A stretch of DNA of 64,000 bases from Flavobacterium sp. N2270 (GTDB lineage Bacteria > Bacteroidota > Bacteroidia > Flavobacteriales > Flavobacteriaceae): assembly GCF_025947225.1 (NCBI RefSeq), contig NZ_CP110005.1, positions 1,550,001-1,614,000 on the forward strand. Reading direction: 5' to 3'. Below are positions 45,890-55,080 of the stretch, piece by piece (the first letter of the stretch is position 1; the number at the start of each line of letters is the position of its first letter). A program made the translations under genes and the position numbers. The notes beneath the pieces were generated by a model, which was given only the letters and a program-made list of their open reading frames with translations, was not told the origin of the DNA and ran no database searches.

Positions 45890-47239
45890 ATGAAATTTCA
45901 AATTATAAAACTTATTTTGTTAACACTTTTTTCATTTCATTCAATGTCTTCTCAAATTGAATGGAATTCGAAAAAGGATAAAATTATTATTCCTTTTGAA
46001 TTATCAAATAATTTAATAATTATTGATGTTTTAGTTAACAATGTAACTCTGAGTATGCTTTTAGATACGGGCTCAGATTTAAATGTACTGTTTAGTTATC
46101 CGGAAAATGATTCTATTGAGTTTTTTGAGACTCGAAAAATAAAATTAAAAGGTCTTGGTATTGGTCAAACTATTGATGCATATGTCTCAAATAAAAATAA
46201 ACTCCAAATAAATGAGTTTACAAATAATGATTTTGAAGTATTATTAGTTACTGATAGTGATATTCATATTGTTAATAAGCTTGGATTGCCTATTAATGGG
46301 ATAATTGGATATAGTTTTTTTAAAGATTATTTAGTTGAAGTTAATTATCAAAAACAAAAAATAATACTTCATAAGAACGAAAATATTTTAAATAAAAGAA
46401 AAATAAAAAAATACTCTAAAATTAAATTTGACCTTATAAATGATAAACCTTATGTAAGTTTAAATTCTAAATTAGATGAAAATTCATTTAAGCTTAAATT
46501 ATTATTTGACACAGGTTTAGGAGATGGTTTATGGTTATTTGAGAACGATTCTATTAATTGTTCAAGAAAATATTTTTTAGATTTTCTTGGAAGAGGACTA
46601 GGCGGAGACATAAAAGGAAAACGTTCTAGAATTAATAAATTAAGTTTTTCTAATTATAACTTTAGTCAAGCATTAGTTTCTTTTCCTGATAGTTTATCCT
46701 TAAGTCAGTTAGATTTTGTTAAAAAAAGAAACGGATCATTAGGAGGTGAATTAATAAAGCGTTTCAACTGGTTTATTAATTATCAAACTCAAGAATTGTT
46801 CTTTAAGAAAAATAGTTATTATAACGATTCTTTTAATTACAATATGTCTGGGATAGAACTACATCATAATGGCATACAATGGATAAAAACCACACAGAGA
46901 AATTACAAGTTAAAAAACGCTAATAGTGGAAAAACTCATTTAAATCAATTATCTTCTAGTGATTTTATAAAATCTGAAGAAGCAATATATTTTGATGTAA
47001 AATATGAATTAAAACCAGTTTTTGAAATTTATGGAATTAGAGAAAATTCACCTGCGTATAAAGTTGGTTTAAAAGTTGGGGATATAATATTGAGTATAAA
47101 TAATAAAAAAGCTTATCAGTATTCTATTCAAAAAATAACTAATTTATTTCAATCTGAAGAAGGAAAAGAAATAACAATAGAAGTTCAAAGAGAAGGACAA
47201 GTTTTAAAATTTAAATTCCAACTGGAGAAATTATTATAA
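45890..47239 (+). CDS. Secreted retropepsin-like aspartyl protease with PDZ domain
   Basis: The 449-residue protein has a signal peptide (to about SMSSQ), a first aspartyl-protease lobe with LLDTGSD (Asp59), and a second lobe with LLFDTGLGDG (Asp207). A C-terminal PDZ domain (about 372-445: YGIRENSPAYKVGLKVGDIILSI with helix boundaries between) follows. The paired DTG motifs suggest a pseudo-dimeric, self-contained active site, as in pepsins, whereas single-lobe retropepsins must dimerise. It acts outside the cytoplasm; substrates are unknown. Monocistronic. Confidence 0.82.
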   Translation: MKFQIIKLILLTLFSFHSMSSQIEWNSKKDKIIIPFELSNNLIIIDVLVNNVTLSMLLDTGSDLNVLFSYPENDSIEFFETRKIKLKGLGIGQTIDAYVSNKNKLQINEFTNNDFEVLLVTDSDIHIVNKLGLPINGIIGYSFFKDYLVEVNYQKQKIILHKNENILNKRKIKKYSKIKFDLINDKPYVSLNSKLDENSFKLKLLFDTGLGDGLWLFENDSINCSRKYFLDFLGRGLGGDIKGKRSRINKLSFSNYNFSQALVSFPDSLSLSQLDFVKKRNGSLGGELIKRFNWFINYQTQELFFKKNSYYNDSFNYNMSGIELHHNGIQWIKTTQRNYKLKNANSGKTHLNQLSSSDFIKSEEAIYFDVKYELKPVFEIYGIRENSPAYKVGLKVGDIILSINNKKAYQYSIQKITNLFQSEEGKEITIEVQREGQVLKFKFQLEKLL

Positions 47240-47243
47240 AATA

Positions 47244-47277
47244 AAAAATCCCAATTTAAATCGGGATTTTTTTTATT
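47244..47277. terminator. Shared terminator of the aspartyl protease and DUF1573 genes
   Basis: AAAAATCCC pairs with GGGATTTTT, with A and T tracts on both sides. Confidence 0.8.
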
Positions 47278-47279
47278 TG

Positions 47280-47711
47280 TTACGATTGAGGAAAACTTTT
47301 CTTTTTCTCAAGCGGACTAACCACTTCTTTAACAATAACAGTTCCTTTTATTCTTAATGGCACCACACCATTTGGTTTATTAACTGCATTACTTTCAACG
47401 GTAATCGTTTTACTAATAGGACCTGGGTTCATATTGTATTGAACCGTAATTTTTTCTGATTGCCCAGGTAAAATAGGCTCTTTAGGCTTGCTAGGAACAG
47501 TACATCCACAACTCGATTTTACATTAGAAATAATCAAAGGAGCATCTCCAGTATTTGTAAATTCAAATACACGAATTCCATCATCAACACCTTTTACAAC
47601 TTCACCATAATTAATGGTTTCTTCTTTAAATTCTATTTTTGCACCAGTTTGAGCATATGAACTAAAACTAATAACTAAAACAGTAATCAATCCAAGTAAT
47701 TTTTTCATCAT
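47280..47711 (-). CDS. DUF1573 domain-containing secreted protein
   Basis: The 143-residue protein has a signal peptide (MMKKLLGLITVLVISFSSYAQ, split by cleavage after the Ala) and one DUF1573 immunoglobulin-like domain with FTNTGDAPLIISNVKSSCG and CTVPSKPKEPILPG. The family is abundant in Bacteroidota and has no assigned activity; it is probably periplasmic. A second ATG three bases downstream could also be the start. Its promoter -7 element TATATTTG lies at 47761-47768. Confidence 0.9.
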   Translation of the reverse strand: MMKKLLGLITVLVISFSSYAQTGAKIEFKEETINYGEVVKGVDDGIRVFEFTNTGDAPLIISNVKSSCGCTVPSKPKEPILPGQSEKITVQYNMNPGPISKTITVESNAVNKPNGVVPLRIKGTVIVKEVVSPLEKKKSFPQS

Positions 47712-47760
47712 TTTTTTAATTAATAGGTTTCTGTAAATTTAATCACTTTCTCGCAAAGAA

Positions 47761-47768
47761 CAAATATA
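47761..47768 (-). promoter_or_regulatory. -7 promoter element of the DUF1573 gene
   Basis: The minus strand reads TATATTTG, 49 bp before the ATG. Confidence 0.5.
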
Positions 47769-47798
47769 TAAATGCTTTTTTATTTTAGCTGATATCGT

Positions 47799-47806
47799 TA
47801 CTTTTG
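47799..47806 (+). promoter_or_regulatory. valS: -7 promoter element of valS
   Basis: TACTTTTG matches TAnnTTTG. It implies a 5' leader of about 180 nt that contains dispersed repeat B. No T-box features (specifier loop, antiterminator bulge) were seen. Confidence 0.4.
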
Positions 47807-47886
47807 CAAATAGTTAATTGCAAAAACAATACCAAACTTTAAATTTAATGCATTTGAAGCGAAAGGTTTGGCTTTTTTGGGATCCA

Positions 47887-47932
47887 TTTTCCTGCTATTC
47901 GCGCTACAAGGTAGCAAGCTGCTATCAGGGCT
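47887..47932. repeat. Dispersed palindromic repeat B, copy 2, in the valS leader
   Basis: TTTTCCTGCTATTCG and CTATCAGGGCT flank a hairpin with GCTAC and GTAGC arms (47903-47915). The ends match copy 1 at 31815-31892. Confidence 0.65.
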
Positions 47933-47994
47933 ATTTAGAAAACCATTTTCGTTTTTGTAAAACAAAATAATAAACAAATTAAATAAATTTAATA

Positions 47995-50625
47995 ATGTCA
48001 ATTCCAGCACAGTTTAATCCAAAAGAAGTAGAACAAAAATGGTACGATTACTGGATGAAAAATAACTATTTTCATTCAAAACCAGACAATAGAACTCCTT
48101 ATACAATAGTAATTCCTCCACCAAACGTGACAGGAGTGCTGCATATGGGACACATGTTGAACAACACCATTCAAGATGTTCTAATTCGTAGAGCTAGACT
48201 TAAAGGATTCAACGCTTGTTGGGTTCCTGGAACAGATCACGCATCTATTGCAACCGAAGCAAAAGTAGTAGCAAAATTAAAATCGGAAGGAATAAACAAA
48301 GCCGATTTAACGCGCGAAGAATTTCTAAAACACGCATACGATTGGACTGACAAATACGGTGGAACAATTTTAGAGCAACTTAAGCAATTAGGATGTTCTT
48401 GTGATTGGGACAGAACGAAGTTCACTATGGACCCAGATATGTCTGCTTCTGTAATCAAATCTTTTGTGGATTTATACAACAAAGGCATGATTTACCGCGG
48501 TTACAGAATGGTAAATTGGGATCCAGAAGCGAAAACGACTTTATCTGATGAAGAAGTAATTCACGAAGAACGTCAAGGAAAATTATATTACATCAACTAT
48601 AAAGTAGAAGGTTCAAACGATGTTTTAACCATTGCAACAACACGTCCGGAAACCATTTTTGGAGATACTGCCATTTGTATCAATCCTAATGACGAGCGTT
48701 TTTCACATTTAAAAGGTAAAAAAGCTATTGTTCCAATTTGTAATAGAGTGATTCCTATTATTGAAGACGAATACGTTGATATTGAATTTGGAACAGGTTG
48801 CTTAAAAGTAACTCCAGCTCACGATGTTAACGATAAAGAATTAGGGAACAAACACAATCTTGAAATCATCGATATTTTCAATGAAGATGCTTCGCTAAAT
48901 AGTTTCGGATTACAATTTGAAGGTCAAGATCGTTTTGTAGCTCGTGAAAATGTTGCGGCAGCATTAGAAGAAACTGGAGTTTTAGTGAAAACTGAAATCC
49001 ACATGAATAAAGTAGGAACTTCAGAAAGAACGAAAGCGGTTATCGAACCAAGATTATCGGATCAATGGTTCTTAAAAATGGAAGAATTGGTAAAACCTGC
49101 CATCAAAGCGGTTTTAGAAACAGAAGAAATTAAGTTATATCCAAGTAAATTCAATAATACATACCGTCATTGGTTAGAAAATATCAGAGATTGGAATATT
49201 TCGCGTCAACTTTGGTGGGGACAACAAATTCCAGCGTATTTCTATGGTGACGGTAAAGAAGATTTCGTAGTTGCAGAAAATATTGAAGAGGCTTTAATTT
49301 TAGCCAAAGAAAGAACAGGAAACGCTGCTTTAACCACTGCCAACTTAAAGCAGGATGCGGATGCATTAGACACTTGGTTCTCTTCATGGTTATGGCCAAT
49401 GGCTGTTTTTGGTGGGATTTTAGATCCAGAAAATGAAGAATTCAACTACTATTATCCAACAAATGATTTAGTAACAGGTCCAGATATTTTATTTTTCTGG
49501 GTAGCTCGTATGATTATTGCAGGATACGAATACACCGATAAAAAACCATTTAATAATGTGTATTTAACAGGTTTAGTTCGTGATAAACAACGTCGTAAGA
49601 TGTCAAAATCATTAGGGAATTCACCTGATCCATTAGAATTAATTGAAAAATTTGGAGCTGATGGCGTTCGAGTTGGATTACTTTTAAGTGCTTCAGCCGG
49701 AAACGACATTATGTTTGATGAGGAGTTATGTAACAACGGTAAAGCTTTCGCTAATAAAATTTGGAATGCCTTTAGATTAATTAAAGGTTGGGAAGTAGCA
49801 GATATTGCACAACCAGAGGCATCTAAAATCGCAATCGATTGGTACGAAGCCAAGTTGCAACAAACATTAGCGGAAATTGAAGATAACTTTGAAAAATACA
49901 GATTATCAGATGCTTTAATGAGTATTTATAAATTGGTTTGGGACGATTTCTGTTCTTGGTTCTTAGAAATTATTAAACCAGGTTACCAACAACCAATTGA
50001 TAGAGCTACTTTTGATAAAGCCATCGAATTGTTAGAAGCTAATTTGAAATTATTACATCCATTCATGCCTTTCTTAACGGAAGAAATTTGGCAACATATT
50101 GCTGAAAGAACTCCAGAGCAAGCGTTGATTATTTCAGAATGGCCGACCATGAAAGATACAAATGCAAATTTAATTACTGAATTTGATTTTGCAGCTGAAG
50201 TTATTTCTGGAATTAGAACCATTCGTAAAGAGAAAAACATTTCGTTTAAAGATGTTATCGATTTAAAAGTAATCAATAATGAAAAAGTAGCGACTACTTT
50301 TGATGCAGTTATTCTTAAGTTAGGTAATGTTGAAAGTTTAGAATACGTTAATGAAGCAGTTGATGGAACTTTAACTTACAGAGTAAAATCGAATGAGTAC
50401 TTTATTCCTATTGCTGGAAATATTGATGTAGCTGCAGAAATTGAAAAATTAGAAGCTGAATTGAAATACACACAAGGTTTCTTAAAATCGGTTCAAGGAA
50501 AATTAAATAATGAAAAATTTGTGGCTGGTGCACCAGAACAAGTTATTGCAAACGAAAGAAATAAAGAAGCTGATGCTTTAGCTAAGATTGCTACAATTGA
50601 ACAAAGTTTGGCTAGTTTAAAATAA
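47995..50625 (+). CDS. valS: Valyl-tRNA synthetase
   Basis: The 876-residue class I synthetase has the HIGH-type motif [14 protein letters not shown] (about 40-53), a CP1 editing domain ([15 protein letters not shown]), the KMSKS motif in [10 protein letters not shown] (about 535) and a C-terminal coiled coil ([18 protein letters not shown]). It charges tRNA-Val and edits Thr-tRNA-Val. The 283-bp upstream gap holds its promoter and a copy of repeat B. Confidence 0.97.
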   Translation: MSIPAQFNPKEVEQKWYDYWMKNNYFHSKPDNRTPYTIVIPPPNVTGVLHMGHMLNNTIQDVLIRRARLKGFNACWVPGTDHASIATEAKVVAKLKSEGINKADLTREEFLKHAYDWTDKYGGTILEQLKQLGCSCDWDRTKFTMDPDMSASVIKSFVDLYNKGMIYRGYRMVNWDPEAKTTLSDEEVIHEERQGKLYYINYKVEGSNDVLTIATTRPETIFGDTAICINPNDERFSHLKGKKAIVPICNRVIPIIEDEYVDIEFGTGCLKVTPAHDVNDKELGNKHNLEIIDIFNEDASLNSFGLQFEGQDRFVARENVAAALEETGVLVKTEIHMNKVGTSERTKAVIEPRLSDQWFLKMEELVKPAIKAVLETEEIKLYPSKFNNTYRHWLENIRDWNISRQLWWGQQIPAYFYGDGKEDFVVAENIEEALILAKERTGNAALTTANLKQDADALDTWFSSWLWPMAVFGGILDPENEEFNYYYPTNDLVTGPDILFFWVARMIIAGYEYTDKKPFNNVYLTGLVRDKQRRKMSKSLGNSPDPLELIEKFGADGVRVGLLLSASAGNDIMFDEELCNNGKAFANKIWNAFRLIKGWEVADIAQPEASKIAIDWYEAKLQQTLAEIEDNFEKYRLSDALMSIYKLVWDDFCSWFLEIIKPGYQQPIDRATFDKAIELLEANLKLLHPFMPFLTEEIWQHIAERTPEQALIISEWPTMKDTNANLITEFDFAAEVISGIRTIRKEKNISFKDVIDLKVINNEKVATTFDAVILKLGNVESLEYVNEAVDGTLTYRVKSNEYFIPIAGNIDVAAEIEKLEAELKYTQGFLKSVQGKLNNEKFVAGAPEQVIANERNKEADALAKIATIEQSLASLK

Positions 50626-50632
50626 ACGTACT

Positions 50633-50659
50633 GTCATTCTGAACTTGTTTCAGAATCTC
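50633..50659. repeat. Dispersed intergenic repeat A, copy 2
   Basis: TGTCATTCTGAAC...CAGAATCTC directly follows the valS stop. The ends are the same as in the copy at 11217-11244, which is in the opposite orientation. Confidence 0.6.
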
Positions 50660-50662
50660 AAT

Positions 50663-50699
50663 AAAAAAAGGACAATCGATAAGATTGTCCTTTTTTATT
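50663..50699. terminator. Shared terminator of valS and the zinc-binding protein gene
   Basis: AAAAAAAGGACAATC and GATTGTCCTTTTTT form a long stem with a short loop. Confidence 0.9.
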
Positions 50700-51203
50700 T
50701 TATTTATTAAGCTTTTTATATTGTCGTAATAAGGTTTTAAGCTGTCGGTTTGAAGTTACATCAATGTCAATATCTGATAGTAAATGATTGAATTTAAAAT
50801 TAGCTTGAAATTTATTTTTAGTCAATTCTTTCGCAAGTTTATCTAATTCACTTCTTAAAGCACGTTTTTCTTCTTCCATAATTCCAAAACTTACAAACTT
50901 ATCTTTAAAATCTCTTCGAAAAGTGGTAGTGTTAAAAGGAATAGAATGAAGCATTCGCATTTGTTGCATCGATTTTAAATCTAAAGTTGCAATAATTTTA
51001 TCGGCAATATTTTGAATTTCTTTGTGATGCAAGTTCGTTGTATCATTTGAAAGTAATACTTCTGGTTTTAGATGGTCTTTAGAAATTATTTTTTTGTTTT
51101 TGGTTTCCGTTTTTACTGAATTTTTAACTTTCATGTAACCACTACCAAAACATTTTTCACATTTCGGATTTAAACCTTCGCAAGAACAAACTTGATATGA
51201 CAT
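50700..51203 (-). CDS. Hypothetical protein with a DnaJ-like cysteine motif
   Basis: The 167-residue protein starts MSYQVCSCEGLNPKCEKCFG and has four Cys in a CxC...CxxC arrangement with a following SGYM, like one half of a DnaJ zinc-binding module. The rest is charged and helical (MLHSIPFNTTTFRRDFKDKF, EEEKRALRSELDKLAKEL). The ATG at 51203 is preferred; the frame extends to a TTG at 51317, which lies inside the terminator hairpin of the upstream gene. Cytoplasmic; function unknown. Confidence 0.7.
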   Translation of the reverse strand: MSYQVCSCEGLNPKCEKCFGSGYMKVKNSVKTETKNKKIISKDHLKPEVLLSNDTTNLHHKEIQNIADKIIATLDLKSMQQMRMLHSIPFNTTTFRRDFKDKFVSFGIMEEEKRALRSELDKLAKELTKNKFQANFKFNHLLSDIDIDVTSNRQLKTLLRQYKKLNK

Positions 51204-51305
51204 AATTAATTGTTTTCTAAAGTTTTCCGAATCTTCTTCAACTAGATTCGTAATTTTGGGCGAAGATACAAAAAGCGATATTAGTACAATAAAGGTTTTT
51301 AAAAT

Positions 51306-51338
51306 AAAAACGGACAACTAAAGTGTTGTCCGTTTTCT
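51306..51338 (-). terminator. Terminator of the ribosome hibernation factor gene
   Basis: AAAAACGGACAAC and GTTGTCCGTTTT pair around TAAAGT; the minus strand continues TTTTTATTTT. Confidence 0.85.
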
Positions 51339-51343
51339 ATTTA

Positions 51344-51658
51344 TTAATGTCCGCGCATTTTCTCAAAAGTATTATCAAGTGAGCGTTTTACTTTAACAAT
51401 TGCTTCATTAAACGCTTTTTCTGATTTATCAGCATGAGTTGTAACAGCAATAGGGCTTTTTCCTTCAACTCTAACCTCAATAAGGCAACGTTTGTCGTTT
51501 TTACCAAATTTATCTCCATTTTCATCTCCAAAATGTACTTCAACTCGTGTTACTTTATTATCAAAGCGAGCAAATTCTTTTTTTACTTCTTCAGAGAAAA
51601 ATTCATTCATTCTACTGTAACCTTCAATATGTTTATCGGTGTTAATTTGTACAATCAT
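51344..51658 (-). CDS. HPF/RaiA family ribosome-associated protein
   Basis: The 104-residue beta-alpha-beta-beta-beta-alpha protein has VTRVEVHFGDENG, CLIEVRVEGKSPIAVTTHAD and KVKRSLDNTFEKM segments as in PF02482. It binds the 30S decoding centre and helps to store or protect ribosomes in stationary phase. It is the short form, without the C-terminal dimerisation domain of long HPF. Confidence 0.87.
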   Translation of the reverse strand: MIVQINTDKHIEGYSRMNEFFSEEVKKEFARFDNKVTRVEVHFGDENGDKFGKNDKRCLIEVRVEGKSPIAVTTHADKSEKAFNEAIVKVKRSLDNTFEKMRGH

Positions 51659-51753
51659 ATAGTTTAAATATTAGATTAATAATTAATTGAATTTACGAAT
51701 TTTCATTCAAAACAACAAATTTTTCATTGAGATTAACTTTATTTTATAATACT

Positions 51754-51966
51754 TTATTTACTTTCCATTTCATATTCTAAAATATCTCCAGGCTGACATT
51801 CTAATGCTTTGCATATCGCTTCTAGTGTGCTGAATCGAATTGCTTTAGCTTTTCCAGTTTTTAATATAGAAAGATTTGACAATGTTAATTCTACCTTTTC
51901 TGAAAGTTCATTTAACGACATTTTTCGTTTTGCCATCATTACATCTAAGTTTACAATAATTGCCAT
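51754..51966 (-). CDS. Small XRE-family HTH regulator
   Basis: The 70-residue protein is a single Cro/C1-type HTH (MSLNELSEKVELTLSNLSIL and FSTLEAICKALECQPGDIL). It follows a DUF2975 membrane protein gene by 3 bp. Such pairs are widespread; the membrane partner is believed to influence the regulator, which is inference. Confidence 0.87.
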   Translation of the reverse strand: MAIIVNLDVMMAKRKMSLNELSEKVELTLSNLSILKTGKAKAIRFSTLEAICKALECQPGDILEYEMESK

Positions 51967-51969
51967 AAC

Positions 51970-52506
51970 TTATATAGTTAGTTCGTTTTCGTTTTGAATT
52001 TCAATACCTTTCTTAAAAATTTGAGCAATTATATAAATTACTGCTGCCATTAAAATAAATGCTTCACTGTCTGCCCAAAACTGATTTAAGTTATTTGTAA
52101 CAAAACCATAATGTATTAAGTTTTTTGCAGATTGTTGTCCGATGTGACTTATAAGTCCAATTGAAAATGTATAATAACTAATTTGTAAAATTTGTTTTGA
52201 AGCAAAATTGTTGAACGGTTTTGATAAATCAATTTTGGTAACCAGATTAGCAACTACATAAAATAAGACTGCTTTTAAAATTGAAATAAAGAGAATAAAA
52301 CTATACATACTATAAAAAATCCATTTGTTGCTTTCATACATTTCACTCAAATCTAATTTTTGATATAGATTTTGGACAAAATCTGGTTTGTAAATGCTGA
52401 AAAAGAAATTAACCACTAAGCCTCCTGCTTCAATACACAGACCAACAAATATGATCCAAGCTACAATTGTTAAGGCTTTAAATACGAAGTTGTTTGTTTT
52501 TGTCAT
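51970..52506 (-). CDS. DUF2975 membrane protein
   Basis: The 178-residue protein has four predicted membrane helices (about 12-35, 60-85, 112-132 and 148-166) and the internal KIDLSKPFNNFASKQI segment typical of DUF2975. It is the first gene of a two-gene unit with the XRE regulator. Role unknown; a sensor or sequestering partner of the regulator is plausible. Confidence 0.85.
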   Translation of the reverse strand: MTKTNNFVFKALTIVAWIIFVGLCIEAGGLVVNFFFSIYKPDFVQNLYQKLDLSEMYESNKWIFYSMYSFILFISILKAVLFYVVANLVTKIDLSKPFNNFASKQILQISYYTFSIGLISHIGQQSAKNLIHYGFVTNNLNQFWADSEAFILMAAVIYIIAQIFKKGIEIQNENELTI

Positions 52507-52579
52507 AATCGATTATGATTTAAAATAAAGGTCAAAAATAATAAATATTTATTGATAAACAATAAAAATTAATTATTTA

Positions 52580-52614
52580 TTAAAAAAAAATCCTGATGAT
52601 GAATCAGGATTTTT
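52580..52614 (-). terminator. Terminator of the PLP-dependent enzyme gene
   Basis: ATCCTGAT and ATCAGGAT arms with a run of T on the minus strand. Confidence 0.85.
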
Positions 52615-52637
52615 AATGTTTACTAATGATCTATTTT

Positions 52638-54482
52638 CTAAATACTTTCTACAAAATCTAAAAAGACTTTTTTGTGTAATTCTAAATCCATATTGGCAGA
52701 AAGTGCCACACGAGCAATATAATCTTTGTCGCCTTCTTTTGTAGTTCCTTGTGTAGAAGTTGCAGGAATAGTCCAATAACACCCTTTTAATTGTCCGTAA
52801 CTAACACAATATTTACTTTCATTAGGAATTTCAGTAATCATTAAGTTAATCAACTTAAGATTCAACGCTCTTTTATACGTTTCTCTTTCTTCATCGGTAG
52901 CTCCTTTTGTTGGAAGATCTAATGAAAATACAGATGGTGTAAATCCTTGTGCCGCTAATTCTTCAGATACGAAATTGATTTTAGCCGTTGGTAATTTTTC
53001 ATGAATGAAATTTACAAACTCGCGCGTGTTTTTATACGCATCGTTAATTCGTTGATTCATTGAAGGCAATTGTTCTGCTAAAATTTCATACTGTAGCGGA
53101 GTAGCTTCATTATCACAAAGTAATAAATGCTTTTCTATTTTTTCAATTAAGGCTTCGGCTTTTTTATTTCCTACACAGTAACCAGAAGTACATTTTCCGC
53201 CACTAGGAAACTTAGAACCACTTGCAAACGAAATGGTTTTAACGCTTGAAAGCATATCATCTTCTCCTAAAAAGTGTACATTAGGGCAAAACGTTTGATC
53301 TAAAATAAAAACAGGTTCAATGGCAGTTGCTCCATTTGCAGTAGTACGCTTAGCGCTTAAAACTTCTTTTAAATGCAAAAGATTTGGAACTTCAACTCTT
53401 GGATTGGTTGGAATTTCAGCAATAATATATGGAACAGCATCTTCATTAGCTATTTTAGCTAAAACAGTATCAATGCTTTGCACCATATCGTTTCCGCCAT
53501 CGACATGTAAATCGACAATTTCAACATTATTAATGCTGGCAGCAACTCGTCTTGCTTGATCGTTTGTTCCGCCATAGCAATTAGGTGGCACAATAATTTT
53601 AATAGCTTTTCCTTTGTGTTTTTCTAAAGCATCATCGACTAATCCCATTAAAATGGCATACTGAATAGACAAACCACTTGAAGCAACTAATGCTTTTGTA
53701 CTCGCTTTTGTGATTTCTTTTATTGATTGAAGCACTTTTGACTTATCTGCAGCAACATTACTGCTTGTATTTTCAAAATGAGATTGGCCAATAATCATTT
53801 TTAACGCAGTAAAACAATTGGCTGGTGTCATTGCAATGGTTTCTCTTCTTCTTACATGCTGAATTTCAGAAATGTAACTTTCGTTTTGTTTGCCATTAAC
53901 CAATAAAACACTTCCAAGATTTTCGTATAAATTAATATAAAAATCAATTTTTTCGTTTAACTGTAAAGGTTCTATTTTTTTTGGATTAGAAATAAAAACG
54001 GTACTTCCGTTAAAAGTAGCAACTTCATCAGCATTTTGAACTTGTTTTACTTCAAAAGTATAACCATATACTTGCTTTAAAATATTTGCATCAAAACAAG
54101 AAGGTAGATTATCGGTGTAAAGAATTTGGGTGTTTTTATTTGCTAAAGCATTTTTTCTTAGAATAGCCAAAATAGGCATGGTTTGAGAAGAAAAACTAAT
54201 TACATTTTCAGCATTTAGTTGATGCGATTTTGCAATTGCCCATTCTAAAACACACGATAAAGGATGACCTAAACGAATATAATCGTAAGCTGTAGGTAAT
54301 TCATTTAAAGCAGTTGCTTGAGCATTATTGCTTGTAAACAAGTTTTCAAATTGCTCTAAAAACTGTGTTTTGGCTAATTTTTCTTCATAAATATCCAAAC
54401 GATGCGTGGTAATGTTTAACCAGCCTGTTGGCATATTTTCTAATACATTTGTTATAAAATTGAGCATATTTTGGTCTTCCAT
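52638..54482 (-). CDS. Cys/Met metabolism-type PLP-dependent enzyme, large
   Basis: The 614-residue protein is longer than usual cystathionine lyases/synthases (~400). An N-terminal ~230-residue region has a partial, divergent fold and is followed by a PLP domain with SSGLSIQYAILMGL, PPNCYGGTNDQARR, ILDQTF and the lysine segment SFASGSKFPSGGKCTSGY. It probably carries out beta/gamma-type chemistry on a sulphur amino acid; the reaction is not determinable. The ATG at 54482 is taken instead of a TTG at 54509. It lies 48 bp downstream of a small membrane protein gene. Confidence 0.82.
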   Translation of the reverse strand: MEDQNMLNFITNVLENMPTGWLNITTHRLDIYEEKLAKTQFLEQFENLFTSNNAQATALNELPTAYDYIRLGHPLSCVLEWAIAKSHQLNAENVISFSSQTMPILAILRKNALANKNTQILYTDNLPSCFDANILKQVYGYTFEVKQVQNADEVATFNGSTVFISNPKKIEPLQLNEKIDFYINLYENLGSVLLVNGKQNESYISEIQHVRRRETIAMTPANCFTALKMIIGQSHFENTSSNVAADKSKVLQSIKEITKASTKALVASSGLSIQYAILMGLVDDALEKHKGKAIKIIVPPNCYGGTNDQARRVAASINNVEIVDLHVDGGNDMVQSIDTVLAKIANEDAVPYIIAEIPTNPRVEVPNLLHLKEVLSAKRTTANGATAIEPVFILDQTFCPNVHFLGEDDMLSSVKTISFASGSKFPSGGKCTSGYCVGNKKAEALIEKIEKHLLLCDNEATPLQYEILAEQLPSMNQRINDAYKNTREFVNFIHEKLPTAKINFVSEELAAQGFTPSVFSLDLPTKGATDEERETYKRALNLKLINLMITEIPNESKYCVSYGQLKGCYWTIPATSTQGTTKEGDKDYIARVALSANMDLELHKKVFLDFVESI

Positions 54483-54530
54483 GAGTATCGTTATTAGATA
54501 AGCCTGCAAGTTACGTTAAATGCTTAAGTT

Positions 54531-54944
54531 TTAAAAATGAGAAATGTTTAAATCTTTCTTAATTTTCTCTTCTGTAGGATGTAAAAATAGGAGGTAAGCA
54601 ATTAGCAATATACCAAAAACGATAAATTCTTTTTTTAAGATTAACAAAACAAAAGCTGCACCTTCTAATATTGCCCAACGCATAATGCAAGCAGTTTGGT
54701 AAACAGGTAAATTCTCTTCTAGACTGGCTTTTGGATGTGCCTTTTTTAATTGTGATTTAAACAATACGTTACTTACTGAAAATGCCATAAATGGAATTAG
54801 TAAATATATAATGGAATCATTATCTATTTCGGGAAGTTTTAATGCTTCTAACGAGGTTATTTGCCCTAAAATAACATAAGCTAGTATAACACCACCACAA
54901 ATGGCAAGGTGTATGATTTTAAGTGTTTTGATTTTTTCTTGCAT
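54531..54944 (-). CDS. Hypothetical four-helix membrane protein
   Basis: The 137-residue protein has hydrophobic segments near 11-29, 44-60, 86-100 and 107-124, and a short charged C terminus. No family recognised. Its ATG lies 12 bp from the GTT core at the edge of the 131-bp palindromic element, so its original promoter may have been displaced. It probably shares a message with the PLP enzyme gene. Confidence 0.75.
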   Translation of the reverse strand: MQEKIKTLKIIHLAICGGVILAYVILGQITSLEALKLPEIDNDSIIYLLIPFMAFSVSNVLFKSQLKKAHPKASLEENLPVYQTACIMRWAILEGAAFVLLILKKEFIVFGILLIAYLLFLHPTEEKIKKDLNISHF

Positions 54945-54949
54945 GGTGC

Positions 54950-55080
54950 TTTTAACGGTTTCGGCTATGAGTAGTTGCGTGGGTTAGCACTTAACTTTGC
55001 AAGTACACACCAAACTGAAAATCCGTGAGGATTTTCAGAAGTAGGCGAGAACAAGCAATTACTTATAGTCATTGTTGGCA
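54950..55080. repeat. 131-bp attC-like palindromic element
   Basis: The element has nested arms: outer TATGAGTAGTTGC (54966-54978) pairs over 13 positions (two G-T wobbles) with GCAATTACTTATA (55055-55067), and inner CTGAAAATCC-GTGA-GGATTTTCAG (55015-55038) is perfect. The ends carry AAC (TTTTAAC, 54950-54956) and GTT (GTTGGCA, 55074-55080), near matches to the integron core sites RYYYAAC and GTTRRRY. It directly follows the DUF262 gene stop. Length resembles Vibrio-type attC sites. Confidence 0.5.

Noticed and set aside
47807..47994. A T-box riboswitch in the valS leader
   Set aside because: The hairpins belong to dispersed repeat B; no specifier loop or T-box sequence was found, and T-boxes are not expected in this phylum.
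47798..48010. A 70-codon minus-strand frame overlapping the valS start and repeat B
   Set aside because: It is made of the palindromic repeat and the antisense of the valS 5' end; no family resemblance and no plausible promoter.
54531..54944. The four-helix membrane protein gene as part of the cassette
   Set aside because: It lies outside the GTT core and is contiguous with the PLP enzyme gene, so it more likely belongs to the chromosomal flank.
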